Assembly (NCBI RefSeq): GCF_036250065.1
Contig: NZ_CP109199.1
Span: forward strand, 5,642,001-5,706,000
DNA: 64,000 bases
Source of the DNA: Micromonospora sp. NBC_01699
GTDB lineage: Bacteria; Actinomycetota; Actinomycetes; Mycobacteriales; Micromonosporaceae
Direction: 5' to 3'
Positions within the stretch are counted from its first letter, which is position 1, and the number at the start of each line of letters is the position of its first letter. The notes under the pieces were generated by a model. The model had not been told where the DNA came from and made no database searches. It saw only the letters and a program-made list of their open reading frames with translations. Below, one piece after another: positions 44,676 through 54,671 of the stretch. A program made the position numbers and the translations under genes.

Positions 44676-45817
44676 CAGGAGCCCACCTTGGCGAGCCGGG
44701 CCTCGATCGCGTCGCCGAGCCGCTCGCGCAGCTCCGGCACCGGGATCTTGTTGATCAGCTCGGCGAAGAAGCCGCGGACCACCAGCTTGCGCGCCTCCGA
44801 CTCCGGGATGCCCCGGGCCATCAGGTAGAACAGCTGCTCGTCGTCGAAGCGGCCGGTCGCGCTGGCGTGGCCGGCGCCGGCCACCTCGCCGGTCTCGATT
44901 TCGAGATTCGGTACGGAGTCCGCCCGCGCCCCGTCCGACAGCACCAGGTTCCGGTTGATCTCGTACGTGTCGGTGCCGGTCGCGGCTGCCCGGATCAGCA
45001 CGTCGCCGACCCAGACCGTGTGCGCGTCCTCGCCCTGCAACGCCCCGCGGTAGCCCACGTAGCTGCGGCAGTCCGGCACCGTGTGGTCGACCAGTTGCCG
45101 GTGCTCCAGGTGCTGGCCGGCGTCGGCGAAGTAGAGCCCGTACAGCTCGGCCTCGCCGCCGCGACCGGTGTACTCGACGCTGGTGAACTGCCGTACCAGG
45201 TCGCCGCCGAGGGAGACCTGCACGTGCACCACCTTCGCGTCCCGGCCGAGCCGGACCTTCAGGTGCTGGGCGTGGACCGCGTCCGGCGCCCAGTCGGTCA
45301 CCGTCACCAGGGTCAGCTTCGCCCCGTCGGCGACCGCCACCTCGACGTTGTCGGCCAGCAGCACGCTGCCGGTCTGCTCCAGCACCAGGGTGACCTCGGC
45401 GAACCGGCCCACCTCGACGAAGGTGTGCCCGAGGGCCACCTGCGCCGCACCGGCGCCGACCACCCGGACCAGCGCCGGCTCGGTGACCACCGCCTCCGGG
45501 GCGACCGAGATCAGGAAGGCGTCGGACGCACCGCCGTACGCGAGCGCGCTCACCCGGTCGAACGGGGTCAGCACACTTCCCACCCGTGGGTCGTCCCGGC
45601 CGATGGTGCCGGTGGTCACGCCGGCCGGCAACTCGCCGACCTCGTGGCCGAGCGGGGCGGCGACACCGGACGGGTCGCCGCCGAGCGCCCGCAGGCGCTT
45701 GAGCGGGGTGAACCGCCACTCCTCCTCCAGCCCGGTGAGGGCCGGGAAGTCGGCGACGTCGTACGAGCGGAGCGCCTGCGACTTGGTCGTGGGCGGCGCG
45801 AAAGCCTCGGTAGTCAT
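44675..45817 (-). CDS. sufD: SufD, Fe-S scaffold subunit
   Basis: A 380-residue beta-helical scaffold protein. It has 'VGYRGALQGEDAHTVWVGDV' and the C-terminal family signature 'DGARADSVPNLEIETGEV', then 'GHASATGRFDDEQLFYLMAR'. It pairs with SufB and SufC to build Fe-S clusters. It lies 55 nt after sufB with its own ribosome site, and its stop overlaps the Rieske gene. Confidence 0.95.
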   Translation of the reverse strand: MTTEAFAPPTTKSQALRSYDVADFPALTGLEEEWRFTPLKRLRALGGDPSGVAAPLGHEVGELPAGVTTGTIGRDDPRVGSVLTPFDRVSALAYGGASDAFLISVAPEAVVTEPALVRVVGAGAAQVALGHTFVEVGRFAEVTLVLEQTGSVLLADNVEVAVADGAKLTLVTVTDWAPDAVHAQHLKVRLGRDAKVVHVQVSLGGDLVRQFTSVEYTGRGGEAELYGLYFADAGQHLEHRQLVDHTVPDCRSYVGYRGALQGEDAHTVWVGDVLIRAAATGTDTYEINRNLVLSDGARADSVPNLEIETGEVAGAGHASATGRFDDEQLFYLMARGIPESEARKLVVRGFFAELINKIPVPELRERLGDAIEARLAKVGS

Positions 45818-45872
45818 CTCTTCCTTGAGTCTTCTCTGGCGAGGTCCGGCTGGGAGCGTACGGGCGGCGGCG

Positions 45873-47303
45873 TCAGCCGACCGCGCCCTCCATTTGCAGC
45901 TCGATCAGGCGGTTGAGCTCCAGGGCGTATTCCATCGGCAGTTCCTTGGCGATCGGCTCGATGAAGCCGCGGACGATCATCGCCATCGCCTCGTCCTCGC
46001 TCATCCCCCGGCTCATCAGGTAGAAGAGCTGGTCCTCGCTGACCTTGGAGACGGTCGCCTCGTGCCCCATCGACACGTCGTCCTCGCGGATGTCGACGTA
46101 GGGGTAGGTGTCCGACCGGGAGATGGTGTCGACCAGCAGCGCGTCGCACTTGACCGTCGACCGGCTGTGGTGCGAGCCCTCCAGCACCTGGACCAGGCCC
46201 CGGTACGAGGTCCGGCCGCCGCCCCGGGCGATCGACTTGGAGACGATCGTGCTGGACGTGTGCGGCGCGGCGTGCACCATCTTGGCGCCGGCGTCCTGGT
46301 GCTGGCCCTCACCGGCCATCGCCACCGAGAGCACCTCGCCCTTGGCGTGCTCGCCGACCATGTAGACGGCCGGGTACTTCATGGTGACCTTGGAACCGAT
46401 GTTGCCGTCGATCCACTCCATGGTCGCGCCCTCGTGGCACACGGCGCGCTTGGTGACCAGGTTGTAGACGTTGTTCGACCAGTTCTGGATGGTCGTGTAG
46501 CGGCAGCGCGCGTTCTTCTTCACGATGATCTCGACGACCGCGCTGTGCAGCGAGTCGGAGGAGTAGATCGGCGCGGTGCAGCCCTCGACGTAGTGCACGT
46601 ACGCACCCTCGTCGACGACGATCAGGGTCCGCTCGAACTGGCCCATGTTCTCGGTGTTGATCCGGAAGTACGCCTGTAGCGGGATGTCCACCCGGACGCC
46701 CTTGGGCACGTAGATGAACGAGCCACCGGACCACACCGAGGTGTTGAGCGCGGCGAACTTGTTGTCGCCGACCGGGATCACGGTGCCGAAGTACTCCTTG
46801 AAGAGTTCCTCGTGCTCGCGCAGCGCGGTGTCGGTGTCGAGGAAGAGCACACCCTGCTCTTCCAGGTCCTCACGGATCTTGTGGTAGACGACCTCGGACT
46901 CGTACTGGGCGGCGACGCCGGAGATCAGCCTCTGCTTCTCGGCCTCCGGGATGCCCAGCTTGTCGTAGGTGTTCTTGATGTCCGCGGGCAGGTCGTCCCA
47001 GCTGGCCGCCTGCTTCTCGGTGGAGCGGACGAAGTACTTGATGTTGTCGAAGTCGATCCCGGTGAGGTCGGCGCCCCAGGCCGGCATCGGCTTGCGACCG
47101 AACAGGCGCAGGCCCTTGAGCCGCAGGTCGAGCATCCACTGCGGCTCGCTCTTGAGCGCGGAGATGTTGCGCACCACGGCCTCGGACAGACCACGCTGGG
47201 CGGTCGCCCCGGCGGTATCGGTGTCGGCCCAGCCGTATTCGTACCGGCCCAGGGCGGCGAGGTGCTCTTCCTGGGAGACGGGCGCAACGATCTGCTCGGT
47301 CAT
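45873..47303 (-). CDS. sufB: SufB, Fe-S scaffold subunit
   Basis: A 476-residue scaffold protein. It has '[10 protein letters not shown]'-like helices, '[20 protein letters not shown]' with the cluster-related Cys, and '[20 protein letters not shown]'. It carries the nascent cluster in SufBC2D. The ATG overlaps the sufR stop (ATGA at 47303-47300), so regulator and scaffold are translated together. No intein is present, unlike in mycobacteria. Confidence 0.96.
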   Translation of the reverse strand: MTEQIVAPVSQEEHLAALGRYEYGWADTDTAGATAQRGLSEAVVRNISALKSEPQWMLDLRLKGLRLFGRKPMPAWGADLTGIDFDNIKYFVRSTEKQAASWDDLPADIKNTYDKLGIPEAEKQRLISGVAAQYESEVVYHKIREDLEEQGVLFLDTDTALREHEELFKEYFGTVIPVGDNKFAALNTSVWSGGSFIYVPKGVRVDIPLQAYFRINTENMGQFERTLIVVDEGAYVHYVEGCTAPIYSSDSLHSAVVEIIVKKNARCRYTTIQNWSNNVYNLVTKRAVCHEGATMEWIDGNIGSKVTMKYPAVYMVGEHAKGEVLSVAMAGEGQHQDAGAKMVHAAPHTSSTIVSKSIARGGGRTSYRGLVQVLEGSHHSRSTVKCDALLVDTISRSDTYPYVDIREDDVSMGHEATVSKVSEDQLFYLMSRGMSEDEAMAMIVRGFIEPIAKELPMEYALELNRLIELQMEGAVG

Positions 47304-48073
47304 CTATCTGTCCTCACAGTGGTGACGGGATTACCGGGTTGGGCGCGCCTCGACTGGGCGGGAATGTGCGTGGTGCACACCCCGTCGCCGTGCGCGATGG
47401 TGGCCAGACGCTGCACGTGGGTGCCGATCAGACGGGAGATGACCGCCGTCTCGGCCTCGCACAGCTGGGGAAACTCCGCGGCCACGTGCGCCACCGGGCA
47501 GTGGTGCTGGCACAGTTGACCACCGGTGGCGATCGTGGACGCGTTGGCAGCGTAGCCCTCGGCGGTGAGCGCGCCCGCAAGCGCCTCCGCGCGGGCCATC
47601 GGCTCGTCGCCGGCGTCCTCCAGGGCGGCCCGGCAGCGGGCCTCCAGGCCGGACACCTGCTCGGCGGCGAAGGCGTCGACCGCCCGTGGTCCGCCCTGCC
47701 GGGCGATCCAGCGCAGCGCGGCGGTGGCCATGCCGTCGTAGGTGTGGGTGCCGCAGCGCACCTTCGCCGAGTCGGTGAGCATGAACACCCGGGCCGGGCG
47801 GCCGCGACCACGGTGGCCGCGCAGTGGCTGCTCACGGGAGATGACGTCGCCGTCGGCGAGCATCGCGTCCAGGTGCCGGCGGATCGCCGCCGGGCTCAGC
47901 CCGAGCGCCGTGCCGAGCTCGGCCGCGGTCGAGGCGCCCTGCGCCAGCAGCAACCGGGTGACCCGGTCACGGGTGCGATCGGCGATCAGGGTGGGAACGG
48001 GCGGTGACATGGCGGCACCGGCGGCCGGATCGGCCACCGGTTCGTGCTCAGAGAGCGCCGCCATGTTTTTCAC
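47300..48073 (-). CDS. sufR: SufR, Fe-S-sensing repressor of the suf operon
   Basis: A 257-residue winged-helix regulator. The HTH is at about residues 40-65 ('[20 protein letters not shown]'), with '[13 protein letters not shown]' in the wing. The conserved cysteines for a [4Fe-4S] cluster lie in '[13 protein letters not shown]' and 'FPQLCEAE'. Holo-SufR represses suf when clusters are plentiful (established for the family). GTG 48073 is preferred because TAACGT (complement of 48081-48086) lies 7 nt upstream and the N-terminus (VKNMAAL) matches homologues; ATG 48064 is possible. Confidence 0.92.
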   Translation of the reverse strand: MKNMAALSEHEPVADPAAGAAMSPPVPTLIADRTRDRVTRLLLAQGASTAAELGTALGLSPAAIRRHLDAMLADGDVISREQPLRGHRGRGRPARVFMLTDSAKVRCGTHTYDGMATAALRWIARQGGPRAVDAFAAEQVSGLEARCRAALEDAGDEPMARAEALAGALTAEGYAANASTIATGGQLCQHHCPVAHVAAEFPQLCEAETAVISRLIGTHVQRLATIAHGDGVCTTHIPAQSRRAQPGNPVTTVRTDR

Positions 48074-48190
48074 TACGCCAACGTTACGTATTTCCCGAGA
48101 CGACCGCAAACCGTACCGCGAGTGATCCGGACCACCGGGTTGCGCCGGTCGGCGACGAGGCCCACCACTACGCTACGTAGGATTACCGCC
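48074..48190. promoter_or_regulatory. divergent sufR-ctaA promoter region
   Basis: The 117-bp region holds both leaderless -10 boxes: TAACGT (minus, complement of 48081-48086) for sufR and TAGGAT (48178-48183) for ctaA. AACGTT and two TACGTA dyads flank them, and CAAACCGTAC (48107-48116) equals one half of the candidate AcnR site. SufR should bind here; its exact site cannot be chosen by eye. Confidence 0.5.
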
Positions 48191-49150
48191 GTGAACCGAT
48201 TCGGCCGCCCCCCGGTCAGCCTCCCGCTCCTGCGCCGCCTCGCGCTCGCCTCGGTGGTCGCCAACGTCGGCATCGTGGTCACCGGTGGCGCCGTACGGCT
48301 CACCGGGTCGGGGCTCGGCTGCCCCACCTGGCCCCGCTGCACCGACGACTCGTACACCACCACTCCGGCGCTGGGCATCAACGGGGCGATCGAGTTCGGC
48401 AACCGTACGCTCACCGGCGTGGTCGGGCTGATAGCGCTCGCCGGCCTGGTCGCCGCGCTGATGTACCGTCCGCGCCGCCGATCCCTGGTGCTGCTCGCCG
48501 GGGCGGTGCTGCTCGGCATCGCGGCCCAGGCGGTGATCGGCGGGATCACCGTACGGATGCATCTGAACCCCGGCGTGGTGGGCGTCCACTTCATCGTGTC
48601 GATGCTGCTGCTGCTGTCCACGTACGCGTTCTGGCGCCGGGTCGGCGAGGAGGACGGACCGGTCCGGCCGACGGTGCCGCGCCCGGTCCGGACGCTGGCC
48701 TGGCTGACCCTCGCGGTCAGCGGCGCGGTGATCGTCGTCGGCGTGCTGGTCACCGGCAGCGGGCCGCACGCCGGCGACGCGGACGCCGCCCGCAACGGTA
48801 TCGACCCGCAGACCATCTCCCAGTTCCACGCCGACCTGGTGTTCCTGCTCGTCGGCCTGACCGTCGGCCTGCTGTTCGCGCTGCGCGCGGTCGGCGCCCC
48901 GACGGTCGCGGTACGCGCCACGGCGGTACTGCTCGCGGTCGAGCTGGCCCAGGGGCTGATCGGCGTCGTGCAGTACCTGACCCACCTGCCGGCACTCCTG
49001 GTCGGCGCGCACATGCTCGGGGCGTGCCTGGTCTGGCTGTCGACGCTGTCGGCGCTCTGGGCGACCGGGCAACGGCAGCCCGCCGTCCCGGCCGCCGCCG
49101 TGCAGCACCCCGACGCCTCCGCCACACCCGCCCCCGCCCTGTCCCACTGA
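48191..49150 (+). CDS. ctaA: heme A synthase
   Basis: A 319-residue membrane protein with eight predicted helices, converting heme O to heme A for cytochrome oxidase. The Cys pair in 'GLGCPTWPRC' and the heme-ligand histidines in 'GVHFIVSML', 'FHADLVF' and 'GAHMLGA' are present. The C-terminus is Ala/Pro-rich. GTG 48191 lies 7 nt after TAGGAT, a leaderless start. It is divergent from sufR; its partner ctaB is about 1 kb downstream on the other strand. Confidence 0.94.
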   Translation: MNRFGRPPVSLPLLRRLALASVVANVGIVVTGGAVRLTGSGLGCPTWPRCTDDSYTTTPALGINGAIEFGNRTLTGVVGLIALAGLVAALMYRPRRRSLVLLAGAVLLGIAAQAVIGGITVRMHLNPGVVGVHFIVSMLLLLSTYAFWRRVGEEDGPVRPTVPRPVRTLAWLTLAVSGAVIVVGVLVTGSGPHAGDADAARNGIDPQTISQFHADLVFLLVGLTVGLLFALRAVGAPTVAVRATAVLLAVELAQGLIGVVQYLTHLPALLVGAHMLGACLVWLSTLSALWATGQRQPAVPAAAVQHPDASATPAPALSH

Positions 49151-49306
49151 CCTCGGTCGTCCCACCGGTCCCCGCCGTTCCACCAGTCCCGGCCGTCCCG
49201 CCAGTCCCGGTGCCGCCCGCCCGCAGCCGGGTGCCGGAGGCCGGCGATCGCTCGCACTCCTCGCGCCCACCCTTGCCTACCGGTCGCGCCGATTTCCCGC
49301 CTTTGA

Positions 49307-49349
49307 CGAAACGAGTGCCCCGTCCGGGTGCGGACGGGCACTCGTTTCG
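49307..49349 (+). terminator. terminator hairpin after ctaA
   Basis: The arms 49307-49326 and 49331-49349 pair over 19 bp with one bulged C and a GGTG loop. The 150 nt between it and ctaA is Pro-codon-like low-complexity sequence without a gene. Confidence 0.8.
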
Positions 49350-49366
49350 GTGGCGACGCAACGAAA

Positions 49367-49392
49367 GCGACCCGGGGAGAGCCCCGGGTCGC
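49367..49392 (-). terminator. second hairpin, for the convergent gene
   Basis: A perfect 11-bp stem, GCGACCCGGGG (49367-49377) with CCCCGGGTCGC (49382-49392), just after the stop of the minus-strand gene. Confidence 0.75.
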
Positions 49393-49416
49393 GGTGTGCT
49401 GTGCGGACAGAATCTA

Positions 49417-49752
49417 TCAGCGGGCCATCGTGCGCCGGGCCATCGACCGCCACAGGTCGTTGCTCGGCCGCATCTGGTCCATGAGTTCCCGCTCCCACTC
49501 GTTCTCCACCACGATCCCCGCCTTCTCACAGGCCAGCCGGGCGACGTCGGTGCCGTCCGCGAACTGGTCCGCCCACACGCCGTCCTCGCCGACCAGGACG
49601 ATGCGTGCTCCCCGCTTGCCGACGTACTCGATGACCGCCTTCGCGCCGCCGTGTCCGGCGGCGAACGTCCTGAGGCCGGCTACCAGACCGCTCGGAGCCG
49701 GGGTCGCGACGGTCTGTTCACTCGTCAGCGTCGTATCGGAACCATCTGCCAT
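49417..49752 (-). CDS. conserved hypothetical actinobacterial protein
   Basis: A 111-residue soluble protein, not assigned to a function. It contains 'GGAKAVIEYVGKRGARIVLVGEDGVWADQ' split by a strand-helix pattern, then 'ACEKAGIVVENEWERELMDQ' and a basic end. ATG 49752 lies 7 nt after TAGGCT (complement of 49760-49765), a leaderless arrangement; the open frame 30 codons longer has no support. A GC-poor region with several dyads lies upstream. Confidence 0.75.
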   Translation of the reverse strand: MADGSDTTLTSEQTVATPAPSGLVAGLRTFAAGHGGAKAVIEYVGKRGARIVLVGEDGVWADQFADGTDVARLACEKAGIVVENEWERELMDQMRPSNDLWRSMARRTMAR

Positions 49753-50104
49753 GAACGGAAGCCTAAGCAGAGGTGACCTCATGTGCCGCCCACTTGTCGG
49801 GAATTTGTGATGCCAATTACCTATCGACTTAAGGAGATGCACAGGAGGTTTATGCCCATTTATCCGTTATAGGCGCTCATCATTGCGGGATGAACCAGGG
49901 CAAATCACCGCCCCTGTTGAGCCGACTCGACTCAGCTCCAGAACAGGGAGTTTCTCGGCATACCGGGCTGATTTGATTCAATCAGCTCGATTTGTACGAG
50001 TTATTCTGGTCGATTGACCTGATACGCCGTGGATCAGGTCAGCGTTGATCAAATTGGGGCAGTCCGGCCCCGATCGGGAGATACGGCAGGGCGGTCGGCG
50101 CGGC
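49753..50104. other. GC-poor intergenic region with dyads
   Basis: About 49800-50060 is near 50% GC against roughly 70% around it. Perfect dyads are GCTGATT/AATCAGC (49967-49973, 49980-49986) and GACCTGAT/ATCAGGTC (50016-50023, 50033-50040). An 11-codon frame (49837-49872) has AAGGAG before it, but nothing else supports it. The region may hold regulatory sites, a small RNA or a remnant of acquired DNA. Confidence 0.5.
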
Positions 50105-51070
50105 TCAGATCAGGGCGTCGAGCGCGACCGCGACGAACAGGATTGTCAGGTAGGTGGTCGACCAGTGGAACAGCCGCATCGGCTTGAGCGGCTCACCCCG
50201 GCGGGCCCGGCCCTGAAGGCGGTGCGCCTCCAGCAGGAAGATCGCCCCCACCACGACGGCCGTACCGCCGTAGATCGGGCCCAGCGCCTCGCTGAGCGGC
50301 CAGGCCGACAGCGACGCGGCCACGGTCAGCCAGGAGAAGGCGACGATCTCGACGCCGACCCGGCGGATCGACGCCACCACCGGCAGCATCGGAATCCCGG
50401 CCCGCGCGTAGTCGTCCTTGTACTTGATGGCCAGCGCGTAGAAGTGCGGCAGCTGCCAGAAGAAGACCAGTGCGAACAGCGCCCACGCGGCCGGCGACAG
50501 CGAGCCGGTCACCGCGGCCCAGCCGATCAGCACCGGGGCCGCCCCGCAGATACCGCCCCAGAAGGTGTTCTGCGGCGTGGTGCGCTTGAGCCACATCGTG
50601 TAGACGAGGTCGTAGTAGGCGATCGCAGCCAGGGTGAGCAGGGTGGCCAGCCAGTTGGTGAAGACCGCCATCAGCAGCACCGACACCACGGCCAGCGTCA
50701 GGCCGAAGTACAGCGCGTTGCGCGGGGCCACCGTGTGGGTCGGCAGCGGACGCCGCTTCGTACGCCGCATCAACTGGTCGATGTCACGGTCGATGTAGCA
50801 GTTCAGCGCGTTCGCCGCACCGGCGGCCAGCGAGCCGCCGACCAGCACCACCACGATCAGCCACACCGAGCCCAGGCCACCGGCCGCGAGCATCATCGCC
50901 GGCACCGTCGTGACCAGCAGCAGTTCCACGATCCGGGGCTTGGTGAGCGAGACATACGACCGGATCATCGCGCCGACGTCACGGGCAGGCACGGCCGCAC
51001 CAGCCGGAAGTTCGGCCTCCGGCTCCCCCGCCGGGCTGGTGGCGACCGGTCGCTCGGTGATCGTGCTCAC
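50105..51070 (-). CDS. ctaB: protoheme IX farnesyltransferase (heme O synthase)
   Basis: A 321-residue UbiA-family membrane prenyltransferase with about nine helices, making heme O from heme B. The Asp-rich motifs are 'NCYIDRDID' and '[12 protein letters not shown]'; '[16 protein letters not shown]' and '[19 protein letters not shown]' are typical. GTG 51070 has GGAAGG upstream; the open frame is 18 codons longer. It is divergent from tkt, the conserved actinobacterial order. Confidence 0.95.
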   Translation of the reverse strand: MSTITERPVATSPAGEPEAELPAGAAVPARDVGAMIRSYVSLTKPRIVELLLVTTVPAMMLAAGGLGSVWLIVVVLVGGSLAAGAANALNCYIDRDIDQLMRRTKRRPLPTHTVAPRNALYFGLTLAVVSVLLMAVFTNWLATLLTLAAIAYYDLVYTMWLKRTTPQNTFWGGICGAAPVLIGWAAVTGSLSPAAWALFALVFFWQLPHFYALAIKYKDDYARAGIPMLPVVASIRRVGVEIVAFSWLTVAASLSAWPLSEALGPIYGGTAVVVGAIFLLEAHRLQGRARRGEPLKPMRLFHWSTTYLTILFVAVALDALI

Positions 51071-51339
51071 GGATTGCCACCTTCCGGCATCGAGGCGGGA
51101 GATCGGATTCGGCGGCGACCACACCGGGTCAGCACGCCGAGCGACAGCCTACGCGTCGCCCTTTTGGCTGACCGGGCGACCCGTCAAGGGTGCGGGCGGT
51201 CACATCTCGTGACGCGCACACACAAGTGGATCAGCCCGGTCCGAGAGTATCGGCATCCGGATCCCCGGGCGCACGTTTAGCCCGGGTCGCTAGGGTCATC
51301 CCAGAGGGTTCCGACCACTGCCTAGGAGCACAAACCATC

Positions 51340-53478
51340 GTGGCTGCCAAACGACCCGCGCAATCTCCGCTGAACTGGACCGACCTCGATCGTCGGGCCG
51401 TCGATACCGTTCGTGTGCTGGCCATGGATGCCGTGGAGAAAGCCGGCAACGGCCACCCCGGCACGGCGATGAGCCTCGCGCCCGCCGCGTACCTGATTTT
51501 CAACCGGCTGCTCAAGCACGACCCCACCGACGCCGCGTGGCCGGGTCGCGACCGATTCGTGCTCTCCGCCGGGCACTCCAGCCTCACCCTCTACATCCAG
51601 CTCTACCTCAGCGGTTACGGGCTCGGCCTGGACGACCTGAAGTCGCTGCGCCAGTGGGGTTCGCTCACCCCGGCCCACCCCGAGCACGGTCACACCGTCG
51701 GCGTCGAGACCACCACCGGCCCGCTCGGCCAGGGGATCGGCAACGCGGTCGGGATGGCGATGGCAGCTCGCCGCGAACGCGGCCTGCTCGACCCCGACGC
51801 CGAGCCCGGTCAGTCCGTCTTCGACCACCACATCTGGTGCATCGCCTCCGACGGCGACATCGAAGAGGGCATCAGCCACGAGGCGAGTTCGCTGGCCGCG
51901 CACCAGAAGCTCGGCAACCTCGTACTGATCTACGACGACAACGAGATCTCCATCGAGGACGACACCCGGATCGCCAAGAGCGAGGACGTCACCGCCCGCT
52001 ACGCCGCCTACGGCTGGCACGTACAGACCGTCGACTGGCGGGCCGGCGACGCCGACCAGGGCGACTACCACGAGGACGTGGAGGCGCTGTACGCCGCGCT
52101 GACCGCCGCCCGGGAGAACACCGACCGGCCCTCGTTCATCTCGCTGCGCACCATCATCGGCTGGCCCGCGCCGAACAAGCAGAACACCGGCAAGATCCAC
52201 GGTTCCGCGCTCGGCGCCGACGAGGTCGCCGCCACCAAGAAGATCCTCGGCTTCGACCCGGCGCAGACCTTCGCCGTCGCCGACGAGGTGCTCGCCCACG
52301 CCCGGGGCACCGTCGAACGCGGCCAGGCCGAGCACGCGCAGTGGAACACCGCGTACGACGCGTGGGCGAAGGCCAACCCGGAGCGCAAGGCGCTGCACGA
52401 CCGGCTGTCCGGGCGTACGCTGCCCGCCGGCTGGACCGACGCGTTGCCGACCTGGCCGGCGGACGCCAAGGGGGTCGCCACCCGGGCCGCCTCGGGCAAG
52501 GTGCTGGAGGCGCTCGCCCCGGTGCTGCCCGAACTCTGGGGCGGCTCGGCCGACCTGGCCGAGAGCAACAACACCACGATGAAGGGCGAGCCGTCGTTCA
52601 TCCCGGCCGAGTACGCGACCAAGGACTTCCCCGGTCACGAGTACGGCCGCACGCTGCACTTCGGCATCCGTGAGCACGCCATGGGCGCCATCCTCAACGG
52701 CATCGCGCTGCACGGCGGCACCCGCCCCTACGGCGGCACGTTCCTCGTCTTCAGCGACTACATGCGCCCCTCGGTGCGGCTCGCCGCGCTGATGAAGCTG
52801 CCGGTCGCCTACGTCTGGACGCACGACTCGATCGGCCTCGGCGAGGACGGCCCGACCCACCAGCCGGTCGAGCACCTCACCTCGCTGCGCGCCATCCCCG
52901 GCCTCGACGTGATCCGGCCAGCCGACGCCAACGAGACCGCCTGGGCCTGGCGGCAGGCGCTCACCAACACCGACCGGCCGGCCGCGCTGGCACTGAGCCG
53001 GCAGCCGCTGCCGACGTTCGACCGGGCGACGCTCGGCTCCGCCGAGGGCGTGGCCAAGGGCGGCTACATCCTGGCCGAGGCGTCCACCGCGCAGCCCGAC
53101 GTGATCCTCATCGGCACCGGCTCCGAGGTGCAGCTCTGCCTCACCGCACGGGAGCGGCTGGAGGCCGCCGGCACCCCGACCCGGGTCGTCTCGATGCCGT
53201 GCCAGGAGTGGTTCGAGGAGCAGGACTCGGCGTACCGCGAGTCGGTGCTGCCGCGCGCCGTCCGGGCGAGGGTCAGCGTCGAGGCCGGCATCGGCATGTC
53301 CTGGCGTCACCTGGTCGGTGACCTGGGCGAGAGCGTGAGCCTGGAACACTACGGTGCGAGCGCCCCGCACACGGTCCTGTTCGAGCAGTTCGGCTTCACT
53401 CCCGACCACATCGTCGCCGCCGCCCACGCGTCGCTGGCGAAGGTCGGCGAGATCACTGGTTCGACCACCGGTAACTGA
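51340..53478 (+). CDS. tkt: transketolase
   Basis: A 712-residue TPP-dependent enzyme, first gene of the pentose phosphate operon. It has '[15 protein letters not shown]', the TPP motif starting '[14 protein letters not shown]', the catalytic Glu region '[20 protein letters not shown]' and '[15 protein letters not shown]'. It transfers two-carbon units between sugar phosphates. GTG 51340 has AGGAG upstream with long (11-nt) spacing. A -10 box TAGGGT (51291-51296) gives a leader of about 40 nt. Confidence 0.96.
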   Translation: MAAKRPAQSPLNWTDLDRRAVDTVRVLAMDAVEKAGNGHPGTAMSLAPAAYLIFNRLLKHDPTDAAWPGRDRFVLSAGHSSLTLYIQLYLSGYGLGLDDLKSLRQWGSLTPAHPEHGHTVGVETTTGPLGQGIGNAVGMAMAARRERGLLDPDAEPGQSVFDHHIWCIASDGDIEEGISHEASSLAAHQKLGNLVLIYDDNEISIEDDTRIAKSEDVTARYAAYGWHVQTVDWRAGDADQGDYHEDVEALYAALTAARENTDRPSFISLRTIIGWPAPNKQNTGKIHGSALGADEVAATKKILGFDPAQTFAVADEVLAHARGTVERGQAEHAQWNTAYDAWAKANPERKALHDRLSGRTLPAGWTDALPTWPADAKGVATRAASGKVLEALAPVLPELWGGSADLAESNNTTMKGEPSFIPAEYATKDFPGHEYGRTLHFGIREHAMGAILNGIALHGGTRPYGGTFLVFSDYMRPSVRLAALMKLPVAYVWTHDSIGLGEDGPTHQPVEHLTSLRAIPGLDVIRPADANETAWAWRQALTNTDRPAALALSRQPLPTFDRATLGSAEGVAKGGYILAEASTAQPDVILIGTGSEVQLCLTARERLEAAGTPTRVVSMPCQEWFEEQDSAYRESVLPRAVRARVSVEAGIGMSWRHLVGDLGESVSLEHYGASAPHTVLFEQFGFTPDHIVAAAHASLAKVGEITGSTTGN

Positions 53479-53492
53479 GAGAGGTTCAGCAC

Positions 53493-54671
53493 ATGACGGA
53501 CAGGTTGGGTGAGCTCAGCGCGGCGGGCGTCGCGGTCTGGCTCGATGATCTTTCAAGGGTGCGGCTCAGCTCCGGCGGGCTGGACCAGTTGCGCCGCGAG
53601 AAGCACATGGTCGGGGTCACCACGAACCCGACGATCTTCGCCAAGGCGCTCAGCGACGCCGACGAGTACAACTGGCAGTTGCGTGACCTGGCCGTCCGCG
53701 GGGTGTCCGTGGAAGAGGCCGTACGCATGCTGACCACGTACGACGTCCGCTGGGCGACCGACGTGATGCGTCCGGCGTACGACAGCTCGGCCGGGGTGGA
53801 CGGGCGGGTGTCGATCGAGGTCGACCCGCGGCTCGCGTACGAGACCGAGAAGACCGTCGCCGAGGCCAAGTCGCTGTGGTGGCTGGTCGACCGACCGAAC
53901 CTCTACATCAAGATCCCGGCGACCGAGGCCGGCCTGCCGGCGATCACCGCGACCCTGGCCGAGGGGATCAGCGTCAACGTCACGCTGATCTTCGGGCTGG
54001 ACCGCTACTCGCAGGTGATGGACGCCTTCCTCGCCGGCCTGGAGCAGGCCAAGGCGAACGGACACGACCTGACCAAGATCGGTTCGGTCGCCTCGTTCTT
54101 CGTCTCCCGCGTCGACGCCGAGGTCGACAAGAGGCTGGAGAAGATCGGCTCGGCCGAGGCGAAGGGACTCAAGGGCAAGGCCGCGGTCGCCAACGCCCAG
54201 CTCGCCTACGAGCGCTACACCGAGGTCTTCTCCTCGGACCGCTGGCAGACCCTCGCCGACGCCGGCGCGCACCCGCAGCGCCCGCTCTGGGCCTCCACCT
54301 CCACCAAGAACCCGGACTACCGCGACGTCATCTACGTCGAGGAGCTGGTCGCTCCCGGTACGGTCAACACCATGCCGGAAGCGGTCATCCACGCGTACGC
54401 CGACCACGGCGAGACCCGGGGCGACACCATCACCGGCGCGTACGACGCGGCCCGCAAGGTTCTCGGCGACCTGATCTCGGTCGGCGTCGACTTCGACGAC
54501 GTGATCAACACGCTGGAGCGCGAGGGCGTGGAGAAGTTCGAGACGAGCTGGGAGGAACTGCTCGACGGCGTACGCAAGTCGCTCGAAGCGGCGGCCTCCG
54601 GTGTCGGTCACCCCAACCAGGCGGCCCAGGGCAGCGCCGACGCCGCCCAGCAAGCGGGAGGCAACGCGTGA
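53493..54671 (+). CDS. tal: transaldolase
   Basis: A 392-residue TIM-barrel enzyme exchanging three-carbon units. The Schiff-base Lys is in '[12 protein letters not shown]', with '[20 protein letters not shown]' and '[18 protein letters not shown]' as family signatures. This length is typical of the actinobacterial subfamily. The ATG is 14 nt after tkt, and the TGA overlaps the pgi GTG (GTGA). Confidence 0.96.
   Translation: MTDRLGELSAAGVAVWLDDLSRVRLSSGGLDQLRREKHMVGVTTNPTIFAKALSDADEYNWQLRDLAVRGVSVEEAVRMLTTYDVRWATDVMRPAYDSSAGVDGRVSIEVDPRLAYETEKTVAEAKSLWWLVDRPNLYIKIPATEAGLPAITATLAEGISVNVTLIFGLDRYSQVMDAFLAGLEQAKANGHDLTKIGSVASFFVSRVDAEVDKRLEKIGSAEAKGLKGKAAVANAQLAYERYTEVFSSDRWQTLADAGAHPQRPLWASTSTKNPDYRDVIYVEELVAPGTVNTMPEAVIHAYADHGETRGDTITGAYDAARKVLGDLISVGVDFDDVINTLEREGVEKFETSWEELLDGVRKSLEAAASGVGHPNQAAQGSADAAQQAGGNA

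Noticed and set aside
49837-49872. 11-codon leader peptide with AAGGAG before it
   Set aside because: It reads away from both neighbouring genes (each on the minus strand), so a leader function is unlikely. Kept only as a note on the GC-poor region.
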